A DNA stretch of 33,948 nt from contig JBNGIO010006220.1 in the NCBI GenBank assembly GCA_049999805.1, positions 1 to 33,948 on the forward strand, read 5' to 3'. Below are positions 22,199-31,742 of this stretch, piece after piece. Source of the DNA: Folioceros fuciformis (Eukaryota; Anthocerotophyta; Anthocerotopsida; Anthocerotales). The notes under the pieces are model-generated. The model ran no database searches, was not told where the DNA came from, and saw nothing but the letters and a program-made list of their open reading frames with translations. A program made the position numbers and the translations under genes. Within the stretch, counting starts at the first letter, position 1, and every line of letters begins with the position of its first letter.

Positions 22199-22287
22199 AA
22201 TACAGAGCCAGGCTATCATAGCCTTCCATGTCACCACATGCTGTTCACCAAGTCCATCAAACGTCTCTGATCTGAGCATCTTCCCAG
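22199..22287 (-). pseudogene. PPR-repeat remnant, minus strand
   Basis: The minus strand reads TFDGLGEQHVVTWKAMIAW, again the core of a PLS-class PPR repeat with the characteristic VVTW-x-AMI. It is related to the plus-strand fragment at 21961 but in opposite orientation. A third, weaker echo (DGLGEQN) is near 21470 on the minus strand. Rearranged copies of one PPR gene are the simplest explanation. Confidence 0.5.
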
Positions 22288-23363
22288 CTGCCACGCCAAA
22301 TTCACGGCCCAAGAGTGTATAGTGCTTTTCCTGCCCGAAGGCTGGCAGTCTTTGCATTAATTACTGTTTTCTCAGCTGCGATGCTTTCGACATGTACAGT
22401 CTCACCACCAGAAGCAACTTTGCGGGCCTGGATTTCAGAGATTCCTTCAGAACTTCAACACTTGAGCACTTCCATTGCTGTGCATCCAGGAGTGCGATGT
22501 GGAGTGCGGCCAAACTGCCTGGCTGAGAGGCCTGGCCTCCCGCCTCGTCTCACACAGACAGTACCGTTATGTAACTGCCAGGAGCGGGAACAGGTTTTTG
22601 GTTTTTCCTTCCCGCCACCCAGGGAGGGCGGCAACGCAAAACTGCGCGGCGGCCGTGGGTTCTTGATCAAACCGCTCGCTCCCTCCCTCCCTGCCTCTCT
22701 CCCTCCTGGTTTTCTTGATTCGGTTTCAGGCATTCCCTGTCCCACGTGACGGCAAACTCGACTGGCAGTGGTGTCCCGGGGGTTTTGTGACGCGCCTGGA
22801 CCCTGGCTCCCGACCACCCTGATGACAAGCAATCGCGACAGGGCTGCGCGCAGGATGGGACCCTCCCCTCAACGTGCACCCCTGGGCCAGCCTAGCCAAA
22901 TGCTGTTTCCCTTCAACTTCCCGCCAGCTCGTGTTCCAGCAGGAAAGGCCTGCACCTAGTAGGTACTCCTCTGTCGGCTTTATGCCCGTGCGCACTTCCT
23001 GCTCTGACTACTGCTCTGGTATGATCTTGGATGTGATTATGCCGCACAATTTGGGAGTCCTGATTTAGCACCTACATTTCGAATGTTCGTGTCCAGGTCT
23101 GCGGACTCTGTCGCAATTTTCTCTGCTGCTTTCGCTTTTTACCAAGGAGCTTGTGGAGCGTTGCTGTAGTGCTGTCTGTGCTCTTGAAGGATCCGGAACT
23201 TCTAGTGGTGTTCTCAAGGACCTGCGCCGCTGCTCTGGAAAGTGTTTGTGAAGGGAATTGTCGTTATATTGAGAGTTGTTGAATTCGAAAGCTTGTTCAC
23301 ACTGTCTGCTGTCTGGAGAGGGTGCTTGGTTCGGTCAAGGAGCTTGTGTGCTTGAGGGCCGCC
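22288..23363. other. Upstream region of root-cap-like gene, no gene seen
   Basis: No open frame with a recognisable domain. A CT-rich run sits at about 22674-22705. The right-hand few hundred bases should contain the promoter and 5' UTR of the next gene. I see no clear TATA box. The frame of that gene is open back to an ATG at 23322, but the ATG at 23364 has the better context. Confidence 0.4.
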
Positions 23364-24266
23364 ATGGCCACCACAGCTTCTTCACATGCTGTGGTACTCA
23401 TCGTCATCTTCTCTTCACTGTTTCCCCCCAAAGCTATCGAGGCGGGAACTGCCCGTGTCTTTGGAGATCCTCATTTTGTGGGTTGGGATGGTGTGAATTT
23501 CGACTTTACTGGCAAGCCGGGGTCTACCTACTGCATGATCTCTGACCCTAAAATTCAAATCAACATGCATTTGGAAGGCCGCGTCGATTTTGATGTGCCC
23601 GAGGGCCAGAATGTGACCAGGACGTGGATCACTTCACTTGGCCTTCTCTTCGGATATCACAGGATTGCCTTGTTTGCACGTCGTGGAGCAGACTTGAGTC
23701 ACTCCACCAGTTTTCTTGAAAGGATACATGCGGACGGGGAGACACTCTATATGCCATTAGGGTCCACGTACATAGCCCCGAATGGAGAGTATGTCATCAG
23801 TTATGACAGCAGCGATGAAGATGGCCTCTCACCTTACGACACTTACACAGTAACTTGTAGGAATCTGGCCAAGATGCGCCTTACTATCAGGCCTGAGCTT
23901 CCTGATTTACGTCTCGCATCAGATGCATTTGTCCACTTTGCTGTGGAAATAATCCAAGCAGGACTTTCACCCTCCGTGCATGGGGTGTTAGGACAAACTC
24001 ACATGAATGCCCTCGGCCGTAGCAACAATGGTTCCTACAAGACAAAGTGGAACAACTTGCTGCTGGTGCAGCAAGTGGATTCACCTAACGGCGAAGGATA
24101 TTTGGATGGAACTGTACAGGATTATGAGGTCTCGGACCTGCTTCACTCTGACTGCCGCTTCTCCAGATTTGATGTGAATCCCGACTCTGAGCCAAGCGAG
24201 CCAAGGGTTGAAGTGTCCTCAGGCTACGTCCGCAAGTATTTCAGGGGCCACGGGGAGTTTTCTTGA
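23364..24266 (+). CDS. Secreted root-cap / vWFD-like protein, single exon, 300 aa
   Basis: Start chosen at 23364 because the context GGCCGCCATGG is optimal and residues 1-27 then form a good signal peptide: a hydrophobic core VVLIVIFSSLF and a likely cut after AIEA. An in-frame ATG 42 bp upstream would add 14 poorly conserved residues. The mature part opens with GDPHF (34-38) and a WDGVNFDFTGKPGSTYC block, the vWFD-like start of plant Root_cap-domain proteins. SDPKIQINMHLEGR, WITSLGLLFGYH and HGVLGQTH (about 205-212) follow, and the domain ends at a DCRFSRF motif. Length and order fit the family. It is likely an extracellular or cell-wall protein. The biochemical role of this family is not known. 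No intron is needed. Confidence 0.9.
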   Translation: MATTASSHAVVLIVIFSSLFPPKAIEAGTARVFGDPHFVGWDGVNFDFTGKPGSTYCMISDPKIQINMHLEGRVDFDVPEGQNVTRTWITSLGLLFGYHRIALFARRGADLSHSTSFLERIHADGETLYMPLGSTYIAPNGEYVISYDSSDEDGLSPYDTYTVTCRNLAKMRLTIRPELPDLRLASDAFVHFAVEIIQAGLSPSVHGVLGQTHMNALGRSNNGSYKTKWNNLLLVQQVDSPNGEGYLDGTVQDYEVSDLLHSDCRFSRFDVNPDSEPSEPRVEVSSGYVRKYFRGHGEFS

Positions 24267-24546
24267 TGCAGGAAAACCAGCTGCTGCGGAGCCAAGGATT
24301 GGCGTAGATAAAAGAAAACGTCTTGCTGTCTGTGTTCTGTGTTGTACATTGTAGGTCAGGTGACAAAGTTTTGCTTCTGCTTTTGTTGGCTAAGAGTTGA
24401 GACTTCAAGCAGGTTTACCCAGCCAGCCCTGGGGCTTTGATTCATGCAGTTGTAGCATGATGTGCGCCACTGTGTCAAGAGGTAATAGGAGGGGGGTGGC
24501 AACAGGTATCTGTTGTGAAGCTGCCTTCCAGGTTGTACACTAGAGC

Positions 24547-24552
24547 AATAAA
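24547..24552 (+). terminator. Candidate polyadenylation signal of root-cap-like gene
   Basis: AATAAA about 280 nt after the stop codon, followed by a T/A-rich stretch. Distance and context are normal for a plant 3' UTR, though plant signals are loose. Confidence 0.45.
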
Positions 24553-26035
24553 TTTATCTATTATATAGGTTCTCGGTTGTGACATGTTTTCAGAGCTATG
24601 TTCTGAACGAAACACTACCGGTGCACCCGATGTGAATTTGTAAGACTTACAGTGTGTCACTATGGGGAGCTTTTGTGTCAAAACATTGCATGCACAGGCA
24701 GGTCTTCTTGTGTTCACCGAAAGGAAGCTATCCGGAGGATTTCGCCAACCGCACACTTTCTCCCCTTAGGCTCAACGTTTTCTTCGTTTCGTTTGTCCAT
24801 CGTCCAGGCGTTGGGTAGGGGCCTGGGTTTACGGCCGCGGCGGCTGTACGGTTAGTCTGAAGCCAGAAAAGGCTGTGTCGCCGATGGCACTCACCATCTT
24901 ATCTCATGCCATAGGTTCGTTCCGATGCCCGTTTTGGCGTGATCGCCCCGTGCCCTTAGACGCCTTGGCCAGCAGTCAGGTTTGAGGGTTAGGGCTGGAA
25001 ACTAGCAAGTGCTGTAACATTTGCCTGGTGACGACAGAGGTCGGGCTTCACGGGGAGCAGAAGGCCCTGATTCGTTTCTGAAATGTCACGGAAGGTTGAA
25101 GCTTGTCCGCACCCAATCCCGTGACTCTTGTGTCCAGGCAGCGGCATGTGTGGGAGCTCAGGCGCGCGCTGGGTACGGGCTTCTGAAGCAGCTGCTTGTG
25201 CAATCTGGATCGTAGTGTATGGATGTACAAAGTCTTAAGTTCATGTGCCCTAAACGCCGCACGGCACCGCAGCCGCTCTTGCACTCTCGTGACTTGCAAT
25301 GAGTTTCGTCCCCTTCATTCGTAGGCTGGCCATCCGTGAACCCTGTTGAATGCTTGAGAGACTGCGAGAAGCTTCGCGAGACATGCCCTGATCGAAACTG
25401 CTTCTGTTTGTGACTGCATCACCTCAGTGATCGGCGCCGCTGTTCAGATGCACCGAGGCGAGGCATGCCGAAGGCAGCTGGAGCGGGCTGCCATCGCGTT
25501 GAGGGTTGTTGACGCTGTGTCCCTGTCGTCGTGCTGCCATTCCAGTCCCAGGAACCTCGTAAAGAAGGGTGACAATATTGTTCCGGCGGACTCCGGAGAG
25601 CTGGATTTCTTCCAACTGGGCACCGATAGGCATTGCTCCAGTGCCCAGTTGGAACAAATCGAGCTCTTCCGAGTCCGGCTTTAGTTTGAAATGCGAAGAG
25701 TTAGCCTTCTCCATCCGCTAACGTCCACGGTGAAGAGTCCCTCCACCCTAAGCAGGGTCGAAAATCTACGAGGAAGATACAGAATAGATTTTTATATACC
25801 CTGAGCTTCAGCTCGGTTCTTCCTCCGGCCAGAACCTGCCTCGGGTTTCAGCGGTCTTCCTGGAGCCTTGTAGTAGTTGCTCGTCCCCTGATGGGGGTGT
25901 GGGCTGGCTATCTCCATAGGATGAGGCGTCTTGGCACATGTAGCGGCTGGCTACTTTAGCACCTCAGTTCTCCCAGACCTTTGTCTGTCAAACTCAAACT
26001 TGGTTGGGCTGTTACGATTGATTCCTTTTATGTAG
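24553..26035. other. Intergenic, no gene; contains a foldback
   Basis: No coding gene is supported. Open frames here are short and lack domains. The notable element is the foldback at 25587-25677. A near-palindrome GCGAGAAGCTTCGC lies around 25365. Confidence 0.45.
25587..25677. ncRNA. Candidate small-RNA foldback (miRNA-like stem-loop)
   Basis: Left arm 25587-25623 and right arm 25641-25677 are both 37 nt and complementary at 33 of 37 positions. One of the four mismatches would be a G-U pair in RNA. The loop is 17 nt. There are no bulges, and the last 14 nt next to the loop pair perfectly (TTCCAACTGGGCAC). Such a compact stem with few symmetric mismatches is typical of plant MIR precursors or young inverted duplications. 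I do not recognise a known miRNA in it, and expression cannot be judged. Confidence 0.4.
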
Positions 26036-26760
26036 ATGACTGTACAAGCTTCTGTGAAAAAAACAGTTTCGGTGCCAGAGGATAGCACTACTGGGGAGAA
26101 CCCATTAGGTGAATTCTTTCGGAAAGTGAAGCGTCGGTTGATCCAACCAGTCTTGCAGCTTTCCATTCCCTTGGTGCTGCTTGCTCTGGCGTATTATTCA
26201 TCCCTTCTCGCACTGTCCTTCATGGGAACGCCATTGATGCTAACTCTGGCTACTGCAGCATACCTCTTCTCAGGCCTCAATTTGACAGGGTTCACTGTAC
26301 CTTGCCGTTAGACTTTTGTGGGCAAAGCAAGGGATGGCAGCCCCTGTGCCCTGTGGAGCTTCACATCCTGGCGAGACACAACTTGGCAAGCCATCAACGT
26401 GCTCCTGTGTCAGAACTTCCTTGAGACAAGGGCTCCCTCCTGGGCTGCTTCTACCCCGGACTTCTTGTGCAACCATCCGAGACTGCAGGAAGGGTTCCCT
26501 ATGTGGACACCCTTCTGACGCCCAATCCTGACCTGCTCACAGTGGGAGCTGGCAGTGCGGTTGGCAGAAACTCTCTCCTCTTTGGCTATGTGTACGAAGG
26601 AGACAAGGTTGAATTCAAGCTGAATGAGATCTGACAAAGCTGCCATGCTGGACGGCGAGCCCTTGTGCTTTCAGGGCTAAAGATGCATGATGTTGCAGAG
26701 CTCGGAGTTCTGGCACTGGGCATGAAAGGCGAGGCTATTGCTGCTTACTGATTTACAAGG
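26036..26760 (+). pseudogene. Broken gene resembling the membrane/beta-helix part of NRPS-like (Pls-type) proteins
   Basis: The first open stretch (26036-26308) has a basic segment FFRKVKRRLIQPVLQL, then two likely membrane helices (LSIPLVLLALAYYSSLLALSF and PLMLTLATAAYLF). A TAG at 26309 interrupts the frame. It continues as FVGKARDGSPCALWSFTSWRD...LLCQNFLETR, then slips at about 26430 into GSLLGCFYPGLL...DLLTVGAGSAVGRNSLLFGYVYEG, open to about 26632. The order of membrane helices, a GK-x-R-x-G...LWSF...WRD segment and a DLLT-x-GAGS-x-VGRNSLLFGY hexapeptide-like segment fits the C-terminal half of Pls-type adenylating enzymes. One stop and one slip argue for a pseudogene. No adenylation domain is present. 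Family assignment is from memory of motif patterns and moderate only. Confidence 0.42.
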
Positions 26761-27303
26761 ACAGACACAAGGAAAGCAAGGCAAACGTTCTGTTATGGTC
26801 AGACACAAAGACAAACGTTCTGACCACGTCTAACCACATTTCTCACCGTGTCACGGTGACGTCGTGTTCGTGTTCCAGTTTTTTGAAACCATGGGATCAA
26901 AGTATCCCGAGTGGGCGTGACCAATCATTTGGACTACACCAGACTCTTTGGCAAGACATGCTGAAAGCTTCGGAATCTGGGAACGCAGGGGGTGCCAAGG
27001 AAGCTTCCCAACCGGCTCACACAGTGGGCACCTCTAGTGCATCTGCAAGCTCAGCAATATTCCTCGCAAGAAGACACAGCAGATGCCAAAATTCCTTTCA
27101 AAATGCAAGTCCTAAGCAGTTGATGTCCCGACCTGACACTACGTAAGACACTACATACGAACTCTTCGCAGCGGCAGCATAGATAATGACGTAATGGTGG
27201 GATCCAGCGTACAGCGCTCCGTCGACATAATTCACGATGACATGTCTCATAAATTGCCCAGCGCCATGGGTCTTCGTGCACCTGCAGGCTGCCAGCAAAA
27301 TCC

Positions 27304-29497
27304 ATGGCAACTAGAGGAATTGAGTTGTGGGTGGGGTTGTCCTTGGGCTTTCCCTTGTTGTTGATTGCATGGATCTACAACCATTCCCGCACCCTGAAAA
27401 TCAGGAGCAGAAACGCCCAAGTGCCTCCAGGACGATTCTGGCAACTGCCGGTTGTCGGGGACAGTATCCAATTTCTCAGCGGCTCATCAGATGACTTCAT
27501 GGTCCCTCGCCTAAAACAGTGAGGAGGATTTTCATACCTCGAGCTTCAGTCTTGAGTAGTAACCAGTGCTAGCCTCCCAGGTGCTCACTTTGCAAGAAAA
27601 TCGTGATACTTGCTGCGCTGCAGATATGGAAGAGTTTTCAGGACCCATTTGTTTGGGTGTCCAACAATTTGCACTACCACGCTTGAAGCAACAAGATTTG
27701 TGCTTCAGTCCAAGCTTTTCCGCTCAAGCCACACAGCCGCCACTTTGCAGATCGTCGGCAAAAGGTCTATCACTTCGACACACGGGGAGTTGCACGCTCT
27801 TTATCGGAGACTCATTCAAACTCCCATCATTTCGGATTCCCTGAAAGCCTTCACAACTGATATTGATCGAGTTGCAAGAGAGCAGATGCAGGGCTGGGGG
27901 CAGGAAGCAACCATCCGTATTGGAGAGGAGCTGCGAAAGGTGAGCGAACTGATGCTTACGAGCTTCAGATCCTTATCACTCCCCCATGCATGTCCCCGCC
28001 TTTGACAATACGTAACCCGTGGCTTCTTTCTGCAGTTCACTTTCCATGTCGCCTTGCTCTTCACCGTCCACAGCCTGAAAGACCATCCAGACATCGACAG
28101 GCTGAGGACGCTTTTCACAGCAATTGAGCAGGGCTTCTTGGCCGCTCCGATTAACCTTCTTGGGACAACCTTCAGCCGAGCCATTCAGGTGTGACTGCAA
28201 CAACGTACCCGATGCCATCTCTGTTATCCGCTTTCAACGTTGATACAGCTCCGACACGCTGTTCTTGTGCTCACGCTCCTTGGACCCCCAGGCACGCAAG
28301 GAGCTGGTGCAGTGTCTCGCCAAAGAGATCCAAAAGAGGCGGCACAAGGCTGGCAACGTTGTTGAACATCAGGACGTGCTTGACTCCTACTTACAGGCGG
28401 AGGGACCTGAAGGCAAGCTCACCGACGAGCAAGTCACGGACAACATAATAGGCATCTTGTTTGCAGCCCATGACACTTCAGCCACTACGCTCACCTGGGT
28501 TATCCACAACCTGCTGCTCTACCCTGAAGTTCTCCAACAAGTTCAGGTAGTCCTACATGCCTCTTCCCACATCCAAACCCTCAACTCCTGGTATTGCGAC
28601 ATCACAGAACGGCGGATCCAGACTGAATGCGCTAACTTGTGTAATCAGGAGGAGAACGATGCCGTTGCTCGACAAAGAGCGCACATTGACGACCCGATCT
28701 CTCCGGATGATCTTCGAAAACTGACCTACACAAGCAGGGTGGGTACTGCATGTGCCCGTCGTTCTCCTCAAAGATAGATACCACATCCACACCAACTCAG
28801 GCTGTTCCTCACTACCAACACGTACGTGATCACAGGTTATCCAGGAGACTTTCAGAAAAACGAACATTGCGTCTTTCATCATGAGAGAGGCAACGGAGGA
28901 TGTCGTTTTTGACGGTAGGTACAATCCTGAAGTGCCTTCCAATGCAGTGCACCAACAGCAGTTACGACCAACGGGCCTTGAAACGTGCAGGAGTCCTATT
29001 TCCCAAGGGCTGGAAAGTGCTCGCCTGGAACAAATACGTGCATCTGGACCCTGAACGATTCCCGGATCCCCATAAGTTCGATCCTTCCAGATTTGAGGTG
29101 AGCAATCCAGCCTAGATTGATGGGTTGCGAGACAGCATTGTCCTTCACATTATACTGTGCACCTGGTTTCGGCAGAACGTACCCAAACCCAACAGCTTCA
29201 CACCATTTGGAAATGGGCCTAGGGCGTGCCCAGGAAGCGAGCTGGCGAAGCAGGAGATGTTGCTCTTCCTCCATCGCTTTGTGACAAATTACAAGTGAGT
29301 GCACCAGGAGATTGTCGGGCGTCGTTCATACTTGGCCAAACAACGGGGAGTAGCTTAACAGCTGTTCTAAGCTTCTTCTCTTGTGTTGACACAGTTTCAA
29401 GCCCAGCGGGGTGCTGGATCACGCCATACGTTATTGGCCAATGCCCAAACTAAAATCAGGCTTGCCGTTGATTGTCACCCCAAGATCTACCCTTTGA
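27304..29497 (+). CDS. Cytochrome P450, CYP85 clan, CYP707A-like, 9 exons, 478 aa
   Basis: An ER-anchored heme monooxygenase. Exons: 27304-27518, 27624-27939, 28036-28188, 28292-28546, 28649-28738, 28836-28914, 28991-29097, 29176-29294 and 29395-29497. Every intron is GT-AG, and the joined 1,437-nt frame is open. An N-terminal membrane helix (about 9-24) is followed by a PPGRFWQLPVVG hinge. The I-helix AAHDTS is at 286-291 and ExxR (ETFR) at 347-350. FDPSRF is at 399-404 and the heme loop FGNGPRACPG at 416-425, with ligand Cys423. LTDEQ, TSRVIQETFR and SELAKQEMLLFLH are the wording typical of CYP707A, whose known members hydroxylate abscisic acid at C8'. Length also fits. CYP716 or another CYP85-clan family is the main alternative, so the substrate is inferred, not shown. 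Confidence 0.93.
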
Positions 29498-30122
29498 CCC
29501 TCGAGTTGGAAACTCGAACTGTTGCGAAACGAATGTCAGCACAGGTATGGGATTCAACCTTGCACACCAACATCGGACCCAAATGTTCACCACGGACCAA
29601 GCTTCCGCATCTTCGAGGCGAAGTTTGAAATATTTATAGTATGTAGGATATTTTTATATTCTAAAAGCTTTACAAAACATTAAAAGAGGGCACTCGTTTT
29701 ATGGTTTAATCCAACTAAACTTTATGGTTTAACCCGCAACCTCTCAAGGTCCCGCCAGGCGCTATTCGTCACTACAAAGTAATTGAAGGCACGAAACCCG
29801 AAGCGCCAGGTCGTCGTGGTCATGTCTTTGTTTGCTGCATGCTAAGCGCAAAGTCGCCGTGGTGTCCATGATCCGAGCTCTAATGACAGAGTACCTGGCC
29901 GTAATGCATGCCGTTCCGGATCACTGTAATCTAACTGCAGCGTTACCGTAACTGTTTGTATTCCAGCTGTATACATCACAAATACCTTGCGCTAGTTACT
30001 TGACAACGCCTTATACCTCACAACGCATATGAAGTTACATTGCGTGGTTGCTTGTGTTTTGATTGGACAGCATAGCAGTGCGCATTGAAAGCAAGCTTCG
30101 TAGTTCACATTCCATAGTGCAC
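29498..30122. other. P450 3' flank, no gene seen
   Basis: An AT-rich stretch at 29630-29690 probably ends the P450 transcript. GGTTTAA-type motifs recur at 29700-29735. No open frame of interest. Confidence 0.4.
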
Positions 30123-30208
30123 GATGAGGATTGATCTCCAAGCGGTGATCGCTCAATTGAAAGAAGATGAGGATTTATCTCCAAGTGGTGATCGCTCAGT
30201 TGGAAGAA
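30123..30208. repeat. 43-bp tandem duplication over a start codon
   Basis: Units 30123-30165 and 30166-30208 differ at only a few positions; both begin GATGAGGATT and end GAAGAA. Each contains the same ATG. Because 43 is not a multiple of three, the first ATG (30124) reads into a stop within the second unit's neighbourhood, while the second (30167) opens the long frame. Confidence 0.9.
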
Positions 30209-30658
30209 GATGAACCTATGCAACTCGGTTACGTGTCGCTGCACATTGTTGTTGAGGATTATGATGCAGGCTCACATGTGTATCGAGGGTGTGTTACTTG
30301 TTTCACAACGATCTCCCCAAATGGTTGGTGCAAAAACTGTAAGGAAGTTGTAAGTGGTAAGCTGCATTATTATTTACGATTGCTGCTTGCAAATTCAAGT
30401 TCCAAGACATGGGCAACCGCTTTCGCAGCCGGAAAAGATTTTATGAGGTTGACTCCAGAGGAGTTCAGTAGGAAAGAAGTGAGAGGAGAAGCATCAACTT
30501 TTCTTAGAAGATTGCAAGGAAGGCATTTCTTTTTCCTCTTCTCCATTAAGATAGCCGCTACTCACCACCTTGCAAGCATTATTATTTTACGAGCTAAGGC
30601 TGTGTATGCGCAAGACTTGTTTCCAACCATTTTTAAAGCTAGGGAGCACACTAGCTAG
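30167..30658 (+). CDS. Possible RPA-like zinc-ribbon/OB-fold protein, 163 aa, perhaps a fragment
   Basis: Residues after the start read YRGCVTCFTTISPNGWCKNC, a CX2C-x9-CX2C zinc ribbon. It is followed by LHYYLRLLLANSSSKTWATAF and then LTPEEFSR...FLRRLQGRHFFFLFSIK. This order (zinc ribbon, beta strands with a T-W-x-T-x-F step, a helix, then a strand ending in F-x-F-x-I/V-K) resembles the C-terminal OB fold of replication protein A large subunit and related OB proteins. RPA itself is far longer, so this is either a small relative, a gene fragment, or an RPA-like ORF left by a Helitron. The last 30 residues look non-conserved and may be read-through into an intron or flank. The start rests on the duplicated ATG and is uncertain. 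Confidence 0.4.
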   Translation: MRIYLQVVIAQLEEDEPMQLGYVSLHIVVEDYDAGSHVYRGCVTCFTTISPNGWCKNCKEVVSGKLHYYLRLLLANSSSKTWATAFAAGKDFMRLTPEEFSRKEVRGEASTFLRRLQGRHFFFLFSIKIAATHHLASIIILRAKAVYAQDLFPTIFKAREHTS

Positions 30659-31742
30659 ACCACACCTAGGAAAACCATGTTGCGCTGACAGCCCAAGAAC
30701 ACCAAGCATTGAAGGTCTGTCCTTAGGTGTCCTCGACATGGCCATACCCACATCTTCTCATGCAAACATGAATTTACAACTAGCAAACAAACCTTTGTCA
30801 TTGTCTACTACTCTTGTCATTTGCTCCTGCTTATCCATAGTAGGGGCTATAGTGATAATGTCCCTCCCAACTACCACCCTTGCCACTATTTCTCTCATAC
30901 TTTGCCTTGTAGGCATTGCACTGTGCTGGCTTTTGTAAGACTTCCCCACATTTTGTATTTGAAAAATGAAAGATGTGGCTTAAAGTGGAAGTGTCGTTTG
31001 TCCATCCATGTAATCATAAAAATGGTATATGTACACACATTCATGATTCTAGCAAACAATAATGAAAGCTACCTAGTTCGATATACCAATGCCAAATCCA
31101 TGGCTTAAAGTGGAAGCACCTTTTTGTCAATCCATGCAATCACAAAATGATATATGTACACACATTCCTGATTCCAGCAAGCAATAACGAAAACTACTTA
31201 GTACGATATACCAATGCCAAATCTAACAGAAACTATGCTTCAGGTGGGTCTGTTCCAACAGCTACATGCTTCATGAATGATCGCTCCTTCGTCTACTTAA
31301 AAAGCTTCCAACTACTTTCGTTTCCCAAAATGCAAGCTTTCTTTTTAAGTTGTTATCAGAATTGGTAGATCAACCAAGGTAGGAAGTGTAGGCAACATGG
31401 TCTTCGCTTCTGCCTCTGCTCTCAATCCCTATAGTTGCCTAATCAATTGTTGGAATAAAGCTGCTGCATGTTGTTGCAAAAAAGGCCACTTTTGTAACAT
31501 GGTTGTTAACTATTGGCACAAAGTTTCCATGTTTGGAGTCGCATCTACTAATTGGCCTACTACTTGTGTGCATGAATGGTCCACTTTGTGCAAGAAGGTA
31601 GTTGCATTGTCTTGCAGCTACAACCCCTTTGTTATGACAAAGAAACTTCTTCCAGAAGTCTGTGCTTACATCTTCAGTAATCAATATGCCAAGTTGTCGA
31701 CAATGTGTTTGAGCTTGAGCAACCTTGGAGTACCTAGCAAGT
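30659..31742. other. Repetitive intergenic region, no supported gene
   Basis: Contains a 125-bp tandem duplication and several short open frames with no recognisable domain. One at 30738-30938 encodes two hydrophobic stretches and another at 31397-31744 is Cys-rich, but neither has support beyond being open. The region ends abruptly at the 3'-truncated LINE copy B. Confidence 0.4.
30976..31224. repeat. 125-bp tandem duplication
   Basis: Unit 1 30976-31100 and unit 2 31101-31224 both start TGGCTTAAAGTGGAAG and end GATATACCAATGCCAAATC, with ATATGTACACACATTC in the middle. They are about 85 percent identical by eye with small indels. No coding role is evident. Confidence 0.85.

Noticed and set aside
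25424-25714. 96-codon minus-strand frame over the foldback
   Set aside because: Its apparent repetition comes from the inverted repeat itself. There is no protein family signal.
30738-30938. Small hydrophobic protein with two membrane-like segments
   Set aside because: Hydrophobicity follows from T/C-rich DNA. The opposite strand is also open, and there is no homology cue.
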